A stretch of 23,556 nt of DNA from positions 1 to 23,556 of the forward strand of contig DATMQA010000211.1 of assembly GCA_035566895.1 (NCBI GenBank), written 5' to 3'. Shown here one piece after another: positions 1 to 7,145 of this stretch. The notes under the pieces were generated by a model. That model did not search any database, was not told the DNA's origin, and saw nothing but the letters and a program-made list of their open reading frames with translations. Source of the stretch: DATMQA01 sp035566895 (GTDB lineage: Bacteria > Verrucomicrobiota > Verrucomicrobiia > Limisphaerales > UBA8199). The position numbers and the translations under genes are program-made. The number at the start of each line of letters is the position of its first letter. Position 1 is the first letter of the stretch.

Positions 1-528
1 CGTGACGTTGCTCAGGCCGATGTGGCGGATCAGCCCCTTGCGCCGGAGGTCGGCCAGGACCGTCACCTGCTCGACAATGGACCCCTCCGCGGGGCCGTGG
101 ACGGCCCCCGTCGCGCGGTAGTTGACGATATCGAGCGCGTCCAGGGCCAGGTTGCGGAGGTTGTCCTGGACACCGGCGGTCAGGTCCTGGGGCGAGATCG
201 CCGGCTGCCACGATTGATCAGGCGGGCGGCGGGCCCCAAGCTTGGTGACAATCACCAGCCCTGCAGGATACGGGTGCAGGGCGCGGCGGATGATCTGGTT
301 GGTGATGTGCGGGCCGTAAAAGTCGGCCGTGTCGATATGGTTCACGCCAGCCGCTACGGCCTCGCGGAGAACGGCGACGGCACCGTCCGGGTCCTTCGGT
401 GGCCCCCACACGCCAGGGCCGGCCAGTTGCATCGCGCCATAGCCTATCCGTTGCACTGTCAGTGGCGCGCCGGGGAACGTGAACCGGCCCCCGAGCGCGG
501 CTTCACTCATGGTGTTGCTCGTTTCCAT
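1..528 (-). CDS. Aldo/keto reductase, YdbC-like (3' end outside window)
   Basis: An NADPH-dependent oxidoreductase of the aldo/keto reductase superfamily, soluble in the cytoplasm. The 176 visible codons run without a stop to the window edge, so about the C-terminal half is missing. Early residues read GYGAMQLAGPGVWGPP, then NHIDTADFYGPH, which holds the AKR catalytic Asp and Tyr, then VIVTKLGARR with the catalytic Lys, and HGPAEGSI followed by RHIGLSNVT. This series matches E. coli YdbC, described as a pyridoxal reductase/pyridoxine 4-dehydrogenase, better than a generic AKR; the substrate here is inferred. I chose the ATG at 528 because GGGAG lies 7 nt upstream. An in-frame ATG at 510 is the alternative and also fits the family start. 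It lies downstream of the VOC gene on the same strand, with a hairpin between. Confidence 0.9.
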   Translation of the reverse strand, partial: METSNTMSEAALGGRFTFPGAPLTVQRIGYGAMQLAGPGVWGPPKDPDGAVAVLREAVAAGVNHIDTADFYGPHITNQIIRRALHPYPAGLVIVTKLGARRPPDQSWQPAISPQDLTAGVQDNLRNLALDALDIVNYRATGAVHGPAEGSIVEQVTVLADLRRKGLIRHIGLSNVT

Positions 529-535
529 ATTGTTT

Positions 536-565
536 CTCCCTCTCCCCTTCATAAGGGAGAGGGAG
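536..565. repeat. 11-bp hairpin overlapping the Shine-Dalgarno of the aldo/keto reductase
   Basis: The arms 536-546 and 555-565 (CTCCCTCTCCC / GGGAGAGGGAG) pair perfectly around the 8-nt loop 547-554. On the minus strand the 3' arm ends in GGGAG, the likely ribosome-binding site of the aldo/keto reductase starting at 528. The hairpin follows the VOC gene stop (625) on the same strand and has no T-run, so it is not a classic terminator. It could be a dispersed intergenic hairpin repeat, a translation-limiting structure, or both. Confidence 0.7.
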
Positions 566-624
566 GGGTCTCACGCGGGGAGGCTTGGATACACGTGTTT
601 CCAATTACTGCTCCGAACCGCGGG

Positions 625-1119
625 TCAGGCGTTCGCCATTTCCGGCGCTCGTTCCTTCCCCATCTTCGCAAAGAAGGCCTTGGCGTTGGCGGCAATTTGG
701 TCCTGCGTGAGGTCCTGTTTGTGCGTGGCAATCGCCCATTGGTGGCCGAACGGATCTTCCACCTGGCCGTAGCGGTCGCCCCAGAACTGGTCGCTCACCG
801 GCATCTTCACCGTGCAGCCGGCCTTGACCGCGCGGTCGAACACCGAGTCGGTGTTCTCGACGTAAAGGTGAAGCGTGACGCTGGTGCCGCCGCGGCTTTT
901 CGGCGAAAGACATGACGGCGGGAATTCATTGCCGAGCATCAACATCGAGCCGCCGATTTTCAATTGCGCATGCATGATGCTTTTGCCATCGGGCCCCGTG
1001 AAGCGTTCGATTTCCTGCGCGCCAAAAGCTTTCTTGTAAAACTCGATCGCCTTGGCGGCATCCGATACCACGATGTGCGGAGTGATCGTATTGAACCCAT
1101 CTGGAATTGGTTTAGTCAT
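625..1119 (-). CDS. VOC-family (glyoxalase/PhnB-like) protein
   Basis: A 164-residue protein of the vicinal oxygen chelate fold. Two beta-alpha-beta modules are visible. The first begins ITPHIVVSDAAKAIEFYKKAFG and continues to MHAQLKIGGSMLMLGNE; the second runs from TLHLYVENTDSVFDRAVKAG to GDRYGQVEDPFGHQWAIAT. The His of TPHIVV and the Glu of QVEDPFGH sit at positions usually used as metal ligands. The layout matches the PhnB/3-demethylubiquinone methyltransferase-like VOC branch, whose members mostly have no proven substrate, so no reaction is assigned. The ATG at 1119 is preceded by AAAGGTAAAG, an acceptable ribosome-binding site. The C-terminal tail after ATHKQD is lysine/alanine-rich and helical. 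Confidence 0.88.
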   Translation of the reverse strand: MTKPIPDGFNTITPHIVVSDAAKAIEFYKKAFGAQEIERFTGPDGKSIMHAQLKIGGSMLMLGNEFPPSCLSPKSRGGTSVTLHLYVENTDSVFDRAVKAGCTVKMPVSDQFWGDRYGQVEDPFGHQWAIATHKQDLTQDQIAANAKAFFAKMGKERAPEMANA

Positions 1120-1320
1120 AACTTCTTTACCTTTCGTTTAACCGACAAGGCTGAACTTTCATCCGACCAGCGAAGAATTCCAGTGAAATTTTAATATGTT
1201 TTCGGGTGCTGGATTCGGCCGAAATTGAACAGCAGGAAACAGAAGGGCTCGCAGAAGACGCTGATTGGGACAAGATAGCGGGAGGCAGGCGCGCGGAACT
1301 CTAAGTACCGGAGAGGCTAC
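1120..1320. other. Spacer upstream of the VOC gene
   Basis: About 200 bp between the start of the VOC gene and the stop of the AarF-like gene, both on the minus strand. It should hold the VOC promoter. I see an AT-rich patch near 1190-1200 but no convincing -35/-10 pair, no hairpin terminator for the AarF gene and no coding potential. Confidence 0.4.
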
Positions 1321-2622
1321 TTAGCGCCCTTTCGACACTTGCCGCTGCAATTGGGTGACATTGACCTTGGCGCCCAGTTGGTGCAAGAGGTGGTAAAGGC
1401 CGAGGTCAGCCCGCGAAGTAAAGGCAAACTCAGGGTTGATGAGTTTGTCGCGCAAAGTCTGCGCCATGCAACGGCCAAGCCATTCCAGCAATTTGGGCTG
1501 GCCGAAATCCACCACGGGGTTCGCGCGGGCGCCTTGCGGGTAAAGGAGGGAGGCCATCTCCTCGAGGGAGGAGAGCATCTTGCGGGCGCGGGCATAGGGA
1601 ATACGCGCGCCAAAAATCAGGCCGAGAACGTGCCGGGTTTGAGCATCGCCTTGGAGCCAGACGTGCCTGGCGCAACAATTGATCAAATCGGCAGCATCAA
1701 AGGAGACGCGTTTAACGCAGCCGAAATCGACCAGGCCGATGCGGCCGTCAGGCTGAAACAGATAATTGCCCGGATGATGATCCGCGTGCAGCGCCTTGAG
1801 CCGGTAGAGCTGGGAATAATACATTTCGACCAACCGGGTTCCGATGAGGTTGCGCAGATCGGCCGAGGGTTTGTGTTTCAGGAAATCAAAAACCGTTTCC
1901 CCTTCGATGAACGACATCGTGAGGACCCGGTCGGTTGTGAAATCCCAATGCACTTCCGGAATGCTCAAGTAAGCGAGGTCTTTAAGGCGCGGCGCAAAGA
2001 ATTCCAGGTTCTTGGCCTCGTTGAGGTAATCGGTTTCCTCCAAAAAACCTCTTTGAATTTCATCGAGGAGGGCGGCGGGTGCATGACCGGTCCACTGGCC
2101 GGGTAGGGTTGCCGAGCGCAGCAATTTGAAATCGTTCTCGATCGCGGAGCGGATGGCCGGGTATTGAATTTTGACGGCGACCTTTTTTCCGCTTCGCGTG
2201 CGAGCCCGGTGGACCTGGCCCAAGGAGGCGGCCGCAAACGGTTCGGGCTCAAACTCCGCAAACACTTCTTCCGGGTATTTGCCCAGGGAGGATTTGAACT
2301 GGGCCCGGGCCAGCGTAGGATGCATGCCGGGCGCGCGCATTTGGAGAAGAGCCAGTTCCTGGAGGACTTCCGGGGGCAAGGCCTGCGTTTGCAGACTGAG
2401 CAACTGACCCAGTTTCATGACAGCGCCCTTGAGCGAGCCGAGTTCCTCGCGGACGCGCCGGGAAGCTTGTTGTTGGAAGCGGAGCTGCCGCTGCGCCCGT
2501 TTTTCGGCTCCGAGAAAAAGATTTTGTGCCTGGTAACCGAGGTAACTGCCGGTAAGGCTCAACCCGAGTTTCCCGAGGCGCAACCCGCGGCGGAGCGTGC
2601 CCGTCTGGCCATTTTTGTTCAC
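1321..2622 (-). CDS. AarF/UbiB (ABC1) family atypical protein kinase-like protein
   Basis: A 433-residue member of the ABC1/ADCK/UbiB family, atypical kinases or ATPases linked to isoprenoid quinone and lipid metabolism. From the proposed start the hallmarks are: KLGQ at about 70-73; the alanine-rich AAASLGQVH loop at about 130, which replaces the kinase glycine loop; the Lys of VAVKIQYP at about 151; EETDYLNEAKN; HADHHPGN at about 279-286; and VDFG at about 298-301. The usual catalytic-loop form is H[GA]DPHPGN, so His replaces Pro here. The frame stays open to 2724, but I prefer the GTG at 2622: it forms a GTGA overlap with the stop of the tetR gene and has an AGGGCGG motif upstream. The coupling makes the two genes one operon. 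The substrate is unknown. Confidence 0.88.
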   Translation of the reverse strand: MNKNGQTGTLRRGLRLGKLGLSLTGSYLGYQAQNLFLGAEKRAQRQLRFQQQASRRVREELGSLKGAVMKLGQLLSLQTQALPPEVLQELALLQMRAPGMHPTLARAQFKSSLGKYPEEVFAEFEPEPFAAASLGQVHRARTRSGKKVAVKIQYPAIRSAIENDFKLLRSATLPGQWTGHAPAALLDEIQRGFLEETDYLNEAKNLEFFAPRLKDLAYLSIPEVHWDFTTDRVLTMSFIEGETVFDFLKHKPSADLRNLIGTRLVEMYYSQLYRLKALHADHHPGNYLFQPDGRIGLVDFGCVKRVSFDAADLINCCARHVWLQGDAQTRHVLGLIFGARIPYARARKMLSSLEEMASLLYPQGARANPVVDFGQPKLLEWLGRCMAQTLRDKLINPEFAFTSRADLGLYHLLHQLGAKVNVTQLQRQVSKGR

Positions 2623-3287
2623 CAGTCCCAGCCGCCCTTCTTCAGCAGATGGGTCGCCAATTTCAAACAACGATCGAGCATCGCCAGGGTGGCTTCCTTT
2701 CCCCGGGAGCGATCGTGCAACCAATAAGTGATGATTGCCAGGTGAAAGAGACCAAAGGCATAGGCGCCCACATCGCCGACCTGCGGAATCTCATGGTCAG
2801 TTTCCGCATCAGCAAGAATCTGCCGGATGAACTGCAGGTAGCGCAGGTTGTGCTCCTGGGAGGCCAAACTCAATGGACTGAGCTTGGAGGCGGGCTGCAG
2901 GGCGCGCAAGTAAACGGCGCCGATGAACTCTTCGTAGGGCGCGAGCCGGTCGAGCAGATGGTGGACGACGGCGAACAGTTTTTCGGGCAGGGCGGCAGCC
3001 TTGACCCGCCTGTCACGGTGGTACCAGTCGATAATGCCGACCAGCTCCTGTTCGAAGAAATAGAGAGCAAGGTCTTCTTTGGTTTTGAAATAATTGAAAA
3101 GCGTACCTTCGGCGATGCCGGCTTTCCGGGAGATAGCTTTGGTGGTCGTGCGGTAAAAGCCTTTTTGGGCGAACAGGTCCAGAGCAGCGCGGAGGATGGC
3201 CCGGCGGTTTCTTTCCTTGTTTTCAAAGCGTTTGCGGCGCACGGGGGGCGGGGCGGCGCGTCTGGATTTGGGCGGCTTAGTTTTCAT
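2619..3287 (-). CDS. TetR/AcrR-family transcriptional regulator
   Basis: A 222-residue repressor-type protein. After a basic N-terminal tail, residues about 25-70 form the TetR helix-turn-helix: RRAILRAALDLFAQKGFYRTT, then ISRKAGIAEGTLFNYFKTKEDL. The rest is an all-helical ligand-binding and dimerisation domain, too variable to name the ligand. The C-terminus (LLKKGGWDW) overlaps the start of the AarF-like gene by 4 nt, so the two are translationally coupled. Two near-identical inverted repeats (3295-3312 and 3357-3370) lie just upstream, the first only 8 bp from the ATG, which strongly suggests autoregulation of the operon. No good Shine-Dalgarno precedes the ATG at 3287, so the transcript may be nearly leaderless. 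Family certain; ligand unknown. Confidence 0.93.
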   Translation of the reverse strand: MKTKPPKSRRAAPPPVRRKRFENKERNRRAILRAALDLFAQKGFYRTTTKAISRKAGIAEGTLFNYFKTKEDLALYFFEQELVGIIDWYHRDRRVKAAALPEKLFAVVHHLLDRLAPYEEFIGAVYLRALQPASKLSPLSLASQEHNLRYLQFIRQILADAETDHEIPQVGDVGAYAFGLFHLAIITYWLHDRSRGKEATLAMLDRCLKLATHLLKKGGWDW

Positions 3288-3294
3288 GGTATAA

Positions 3295-3312
3295 AAATGA
3301 GTGCGCTCATTT
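3295..3312. promoter_or_regulatory. Probable TetR operator 1
   Basis: Inverted repeat AAATGAG-TGCG-CTCATTT with 7-bp arms and a 4-bp centre, 8 bp upstream of the tetR start codon. TATAAA on the minus strand (3310-3315) overlaps it, so a bound repressor would block transcription start. Its core and flank (ATAAAAATGAG, 4 nt, CTCAT) recur at 3351-3370. The TGAATGA/TCATTCA form of Bacillus-type FadR operators is a loose analogue. Confidence 0.7.
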
Positions 3313-3356
3313 ATAGTCCCACGATGGACCCGGCGGCGGGGCTTGTCAACATAAAA

Positions 3357-3370
3357 ATGAGCACACTCAT
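3357..3370. promoter_or_regulatory. Probable TetR operator 2
   Basis: Second copy: ATGAG-CACA-CTCAT, preceded by the same ATAAAA flank as operator 1. Its centre lies exactly 60 bp from that of operator 1. A TTGACA hexamer on the minus strand (3344-3349) lies between the two, but the TATAAA at 3310-3315 is 28 bp away, too far for a standard -35/-10 pair. The promoter itself therefore remains uncertain. Confidence 0.65.
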
Positions 3371-3635
3371 ATTGGCGTGAAATGCGAGAGGATTCGCGAT
3401 GGCCGAGATGCGGGCTGACAATCGTTCAGTAACGGCGGACACGCGCGGACCTGGCGGTCTGCCATTCCAGTCCGTGGCAAGGTGTTACGCGTGAGATTGG
3501 CGGCAAAACCGCGGCGCTGGCGTTCGGAAGTTGCTGCGGACAGGAATATCCGCGCTCCACTACGCCGGGCGCCGTCACTGACCGATTAGGGGCTGACGCC
3601 AAGCCCGCTGGCGGCGGAACGCTTTTAAGGCTACT
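3371..3635. other. Divergent spacer between tetR and the 3636 gene
   Basis: 265 bp with no credible gene. It includes a weak hairpin GCGGA/TCCGC (3536-3540 and 3549-3553) in a stretch that looks like intergenic repeat debris; copy number cannot be judged from one window. AAGG at 3627-3630 is the likely ribosome-binding site for the GTG at 3636. I see no clear plus-strand promoter. Confidence 0.35.
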
Positions 3636-4079
3636 GTGAGGCAAATGAAAGAGGACCCAACCCAACCGCGACCGGAACCTGCGGGCGCCCGGCAACGGCT
3701 CCAGACCCTGCGCTCCTCCCTGTTGGCCCTGCACAAAGCGCTGGTGGACTCGGAGCGTATCGAGTACGAAAAAGTTATCGGAAAGGTCCAATCGCCGAAT
3801 CATTTTCTGCAACTGCTCACCAGCGATCCGTGGTTTGCCTGGCTAAGCCCGCTGTCGCAACTAATTGTCTCGATGGACGAAGCGCTGGACGCCAAAGAAC
3901 CACTTACCGCCGCCAGCGTGCAGGCATTGGTAAAGCAGGCGCACCTTCTGGTGGCACCCTCGGAAAGCGGGGAGGGTTTTTCGCGGCACTATTTCGAGGC
4001 GATGCAACGTGACCCGGATGTGGTTTTGGCGCACGCAGAGGTGGCGAAGCTCCGGGAGGGGCGCAAACCGGCCAGTTGA
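3636..4079 (+). CDS. Conserved protein of unknown function
   Basis: A 147-residue, probably cytoplasmic, mostly helical protein with no signal peptide or membrane segment. Notable segments are LRSSLLALHKALVDSERIEYEKVIGKV, then DPWFAWLSPLSQLIVSMDEAL, a loop, and FSRHYFEAMQRDPDVVLAHAEV near the C-terminus. I recall similar hypothetical proteins in diverse bacteria but cannot give a name or function. The GTG at 3636 has AAGG 5 nt upstream; the ATG at 3645 (144 aa) is an equally plausible start, but its GAGG is only 3 nt away. The stop lies 7 bp from the convergent sppA stop, leaving no room for a terminator. Confidence 0.75.
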   Translation: MRQMKEDPTQPRPEPAGARQRLQTLRSSLLALHKALVDSERIEYEKVIGKVQSPNHFLQLLTSDPWFAWLSPLSQLIVSMDEALDAKEPLTAASVQALVKQAHLLVAPSESGEGFSRHYFEAMQRDPDVVLAHAEVAKLREGRKPAS

Positions 4080-4086
4080 GGGGTTA

Positions 4087-5895
4087 TTAGTTCAGTTCCA
4101 GCTCGAAGGGCAGGCGTGCATAAACGCCGTGCGGGGCGTTGAAGCTCGAGAGCCAGCGCCAACCCTGCACCACCTGCTGCGTGATGCGACCGGCCAGGTC
4201 GTGTTTGGCCAGCGGCGGTCTTTCTCCACCGAGCGCCTCGGAGAGCCCTTCCAGGAGGGGTTTTTGTTCCGGAAACTCGACGACCGAATAGTTGGCGCCG
4301 AGTTTGGCTTCTTTGGCAGCAACGCCGATGGCGTCCCGGAGACCGCCGAGTTGATCGACCAAGCCGACTTTGAGAGCATCCGCTCCGGACCAAACGCGGC
4401 CCTGGGCGAGCTCGTCCACGCGATTGGTCGTCAGGTTGCGGCACTCGGCGACATGTTGGACGAACACGCCGTAGACGTGGTCCACGAAATTCTGCAACAC
4501 GGCCTGTTCCTGCGGCGTCATGGGCCGGGAAATGGTGCCGAGGTCGGCCAGCGCGCCGGTTTTAACGGCATCGAAGGTGATGCCGTGGTCGTTGGCGAGT
4601 TTCTTGACGTTGAGGCCCAGGCCGAAGACGCCAATCGAGCCGGTGATGGTATTGGGTTCGGCGATGATGCGGCGGGCCGCGGTCGAAATAAAGTAGCCTC
4701 CGCTGGCGGCGACGGTGCCCATGGAAACGATGACGGGCCGGTCGGATTTGAACCGGCGGAGTTCGGCCAGCATGGCCTCGGAAGCTTCGGCGCTGCCGCC
4801 GGGGCTATTGACGCGCAACACAACGGCCTTCACATCTTTGCGCCGCTGCAATTTTCGAATCATTCGCGCGAAGGGTTCTGCGGCGACCTGTCCGTCGCTC
4901 ATCGGCTCGCCTTCCCCATCCACGATGACGCCTTCGGCATAGACGACGGCGATTTTGTCTTTGCCATGCTGTTTCCTGGCGGCAAGTGCCTGGGCTTCGT
5001 CCGCATAATCGGCGAGGGAAACCTGCGGGAAGGGTTCGTCACCTGCGGTTTTACCGGTCAGTTGGCGCAATTTGTCGAGGGCCTGGCCCTCGGAAGCCAG
5101 TTCCGTCACCAAGCCGTTGGCCTTGGCGGTCTGGACGGTGATGAGGCCCTCCTGGTCGGCCAGCGCCTGGAGTTTATCGGGAGTGAGCTTACGGGAGGCG
5201 GCCACCGCGTTGAGCATTTCGCCCCAGAGGGTCTTGATGAGGGCGTCGAGCTGCTGGCGGTTTTCGGGGCTGAAGTCCTGCCTGATGAACGGTTCGATAG
5301 CGGACTTGTATTTCCCATGGCGGATAGGGGTGAACTCGATGCCGTATTTATCGCCTGCGCCTTTGTAGAAGACCCCGTGCGCCGACAAGCCACGGAAGGC
5401 GATCAGACCGAGGGGATTAAGGAGGATCTGGTCGGCGACTGACATCAGGTAGTAGTCGCGGTTGTCGGCCGCGGCGATGTAAGCAATGACCGGCTTGCCG
5501 CTTTTCTGGAAATCCTGGATGGCTTCGCGGAGTTCTTTGAGGGCGCCGTAGCCGGAGCTGTAGCCGGCGGCGACTAGATTGCCATGCAGATAAAGGCCCG
5601 AGATGCGTTTATCCTGGGCGGCCTCGTGGAGGGCGGTGGTCGCCGCGCGTAATTGAAGGCTTGACGCGCGGTTGCCGAAGAGCCGGGACAGAAAAGCGGC
5701 GCTTTCATCCGGCGGCCGGTTGGTGAGCTGGGTGTCGAGATTGAACACCAACACGGATTTATCGGCGATTTTATGCGCCGCCGGAGCCAGCAGCACAGCC
5801 CCGATGAGGAGCAGGATTCCGAGTACCAGCAGAGCGCCGATGGCAAAGAGGCCTACTTTGATAATCTTCCACACGATTCGCAGTAATGTTTTCAT
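4087..5895 (-). CDS. sppA: Signal peptide peptidase SppA, 67K type
   Basis: A 602-residue membrane-anchored serine protease that degrades signal peptides after their release by signal peptidase. Residues about 12-36 form one N-terminal transmembrane anchor. The protein has the duplicated long form, as in E. coli. The N-terminal half holds GKYKSAIEPFIRQDFSPEN with the predicted catalytic Lys197 (E. coli Lys209). The C-terminal half holds RVNSPGGSAEASE and MGTVAASGGYFIS with the nucleophile Ser398 (E. coli Ser409), then TITGSIGVFG. These two residues form the Ser/Lys dyad. AAAGGA stands 5 nt before the ATG at 5895. The gene is transcribed convergently with the small unknown gene at 3636 and divergently from the coiled-coil gene at 6219. 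Confidence 0.95.
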   Translation of the reverse strand: MKTLLRIVWKIIKVGLFAIGALLVLGILLLIGAVLLAPAAHKIADKSVLVFNLDTQLTNRPPDESAAFLSRLFGNRASSLQLRAATTALHEAAQDKRISGLYLHGNLVAAGYSSGYGALKELREAIQDFQKSGKPVIAYIAAADNRDYYLMSVADQILLNPLGLIAFRGLSAHGVFYKGAGDKYGIEFTPIRHGKYKSAIEPFIRQDFSPENRQQLDALIKTLWGEMLNAVAASRKLTPDKLQALADQEGLITVQTAKANGLVTELASEGQALDKLRQLTGKTAGDEPFPQVSLADYADEAQALAARKQHGKDKIAVVYAEGVIVDGEGEPMSDGQVAAEPFARMIRKLQRRKDVKAVVLRVNSPGGSAEASEAMLAELRRFKSDRPVIVSMGTVAASGGYFISTAARRIIAEPNTITGSIGVFGLGLNVKKLANDHGITFDAVKTGALADLGTISRPMTPQEQAVLQNFVDHVYGVFVQHVAECRNLTTNRVDELAQGRVWSGADALKVGLVDQLGGLRDAIGVAAKEAKLGANYSVVEFPEQKPLLEGLSEALGGERPPLAKHDLAGRITQQVVQGWRWLSSFNAPHGVYARLPFELELN

Positions 5896-6076
5896 TCAAA
5901 TCCTTTCCCTCAAACCGGTTCCATTGAAACTGGAGATATATTACACCCAACCCAAGCATTTTGTTTTAAAAACTGGCCTAAAAAGGTCTCGGACACGAAT
6001 CCCACCTTGGCTCGCGACTGTAGCACCGCACGATGAGTTTGACCGGAGACAGGCCAGTGCGTCACGCCGCCGGCCA

Positions 6077-6113
6077 CGCGTGATTTTCACGCAGAGGGCG
6101 TGAAAATCACGCG
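6077..6113. promoter_or_regulatory. Nested inverted repeat, possible enhancer/operator pair
   Basis: The arms 6077-6092 and 6098-6113 are perfect 16-bp complements around AGAGG. Each arm is itself a dyad, GCGTGA-TTT-TCACGC and its complement, so two palindromic sites sit 20 bp centre to centre, about two helical turns. The element lies in the divergent spacer between sppA and the coiled-coil gene, so a terminator role is unlikely. It lies about 90-100 bp upstream of the transcription start predicted from the sigma-54-like site at 6167, the usual distance of enhancer sites. Confidence 0.6.
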
Positions 6114-6166
6114 CAAAAACCAGAAAGCGCTTCTGCGCGATGCCCCTTTTCAGGCAAAACCGGTCT

Positions 6167-6181
6167 TGGCATTCGCGATGC
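6167..6181 (+). promoter_or_regulatory. Candidate sigma-54 (-24/-12) promoter
   Basis: TGGCATTCGCGATGC compared with the consensus TGGCACG-N4-TTGC: the invariant GG and GC are exactly spaced, and 8 of 11 defined positions match. Matches this good occur by chance in GC-rich DNA, so the site alone is weak. Its position gives it weight: the start would fall near 6193, 26 nt before the ATG at 6219, with the inverted repeat about 100 bp upstream. Confidence 0.35.
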
Positions 6182-6218
6182 TCTCGTGACGACTATGAAA
6201 AGTATCCGGGGAAACTTA

Positions 6219-6974
6219 ATGTTCATCCGCATTATTCTAATCACGGCGCTGCTTGCCGGTGTCGCTGTAACTGGCCTGAATCTCTGCCAGCTCAGACAGA
6301 AGATTACGAGGCTTCAGTCTAGTCTCGCAACGCAGAACGCCGCGCGACAGAAAGCCGAAAGCGACTTGGCAACCACGGAAAGGAATCTGGTCAGAACCAC
6401 CGCCGCCTTAACCGAAACCAAGTCGGCCCTGGAGACAACCACTTTGGAAAAACAACAGGCGCTCGCGACGGCGGCTTCGCAGACCAGGCGCGCCGATAAA
6501 CTGAGCAGCGACCTGGCCTCAACCGCCAAGGAGCGCGACGAGGCGCAGGCCGGTTTGGCTCGTTATCGGGCTACCCATATGGAGCCGGAACAAGTAGCCT
6601 TTGCTGCCAGGCGAATCAAAGAACTGGAAAAAGACGTGGCCTCCAGCCAGGAAGCAATCAAAGGTCTGGAGCGCAAGGTGGATATGTTGACCGTCCGCTG
6701 GGATTCACAAACCCCAATTCTTTTGCCGGCAGGACTCAGGGCCAGGGTCCTCGCCTTTGATCCCAAGTGGCGTTTCATTGTTCTCGATGCGGGCGAAGAA
6801 CAAGGGGTTTTGGCGCAAGGCGAAGTATTGATAAGCCGGCAGGGCAAACTCGTGGGGAGGGCCAAAGTGAGCCGCGTTGAAAAGCAGCGTTGCGTCGCCA
6901 ACCTGGTCCCGGGATGGGAATTCGGGGAGGTAGCCGAAGGCGATGTGGTCATCCCGGCCTTCCCGCATTCGTAG
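6219..6974 (+). CDS. Membrane-anchored coiled-coil protein with MreC-like C-terminal domain
   Basis: A 251-residue unknown. An N-terminal hydrophobic helix (IILITALLAGVAVTGL) is followed by a long Ala/Gln/Glu/Lys-rich coiled coil (about residues 20-160). A compact beta-rich C-terminal domain starts at RARVLAFDPKWRFIVLDAG. That domain parallels the MreC in this same window: LDAGEEQGVLAQGEVL...GKLVGRAKVS here, and IDLGSRDGVQVNKPVL...GALVGRIGSVS there. It is probably an inner-membrane or periplasmic scaffold-like protein, but the function is unproven. The ATG at 6219 is preferred because GGGGA lies upstream and the putative promoter at 6167 would start transcription near 6193. An earlier ATG (6195) and GTG (6186) are in frame. 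It stands alone between divergent sppA and a convergent sulfotransferase gene. Confidence 0.75.
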   Translation: MFIRIILITALLAGVAVTGLNLCQLRQKITRLQSSLATQNAARQKAESDLATTERNLVRTTAALTETKSALETTTLEKQQALATAASQTRRADKLSSDLASTAKERDEAQAGLARYRATHMEPEQVAFAARRIKELEKDVASSQEAIKGLERKVDMLTVRWDSQTPILLPAGLRARVLAFDPKWRFIVLDAGEEQGVLAQGEVLISRQGKLVGRAKVSRVEKQRCVANLVPGWEFGEVAEGDVVIPAFPHS

Positions 6975-7074
6975 GCGCGCGTTTCTCGGTCGTTGCTGCG
7001 GGATTAAGAGAAGGAAATGAAGACAGATCTTTCAGTGGAACATTACGACCACGAAACCTTTTTTGACGCCAAAT

Positions 7075-7141
7075 TCCAAACTCCGAGCGTAGGAATTTAA
7101 AGTTTGAAGCTTTTCTGGAGCTTGGAGTTTGGAGCTTGGTG
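7075..7141. repeat. Heptamer array and inverted repeat between convergent genes
   Basis: Positions 7114-7141 hold four 7-bp units of the type YTTGGAG, ending 4 bp before the stop of the sulfotransferase gene. One unit's GGAGTTTGGA (7124-7133) is complementary to TCCAAACTCC at 7075-7084, so RNA from either strand could form a 10-bp stem with a long loop. This might slow convergent transcription, but no T-run supports a strong terminator. Confidence 0.6.
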
Positions 7142-7145
7142 TTTT

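Noticed and set aside
22..915. Long plus-strand open frame
   Set aside because: Antisense to the aldo/keto reductase and VOC genes, runs through the hairpin repeat and has no family resemblance; it is a codon-bias shadow.
3310..3349. TTGACA and TATAAA (minus strand) as a tetR promoter
   Set aside because: The 28-bp gap is far from the usual 16-18 bp; the hexamers may each belong to another, unseen partner.
4077..4089. Terminator between the converging 3636 gene and sppA
   Set aside because: Only 7 bp separate the stops; no hairpin or T-run is present, so termination must occur inside the opposite gene.
4009..5442. 477-codon plus-strand open frame
   Set aside because: Lies opposite sppA, whose motifs are complete; the plus-strand product is low in recognisable features and overlaps the real gene at 3636-4079.
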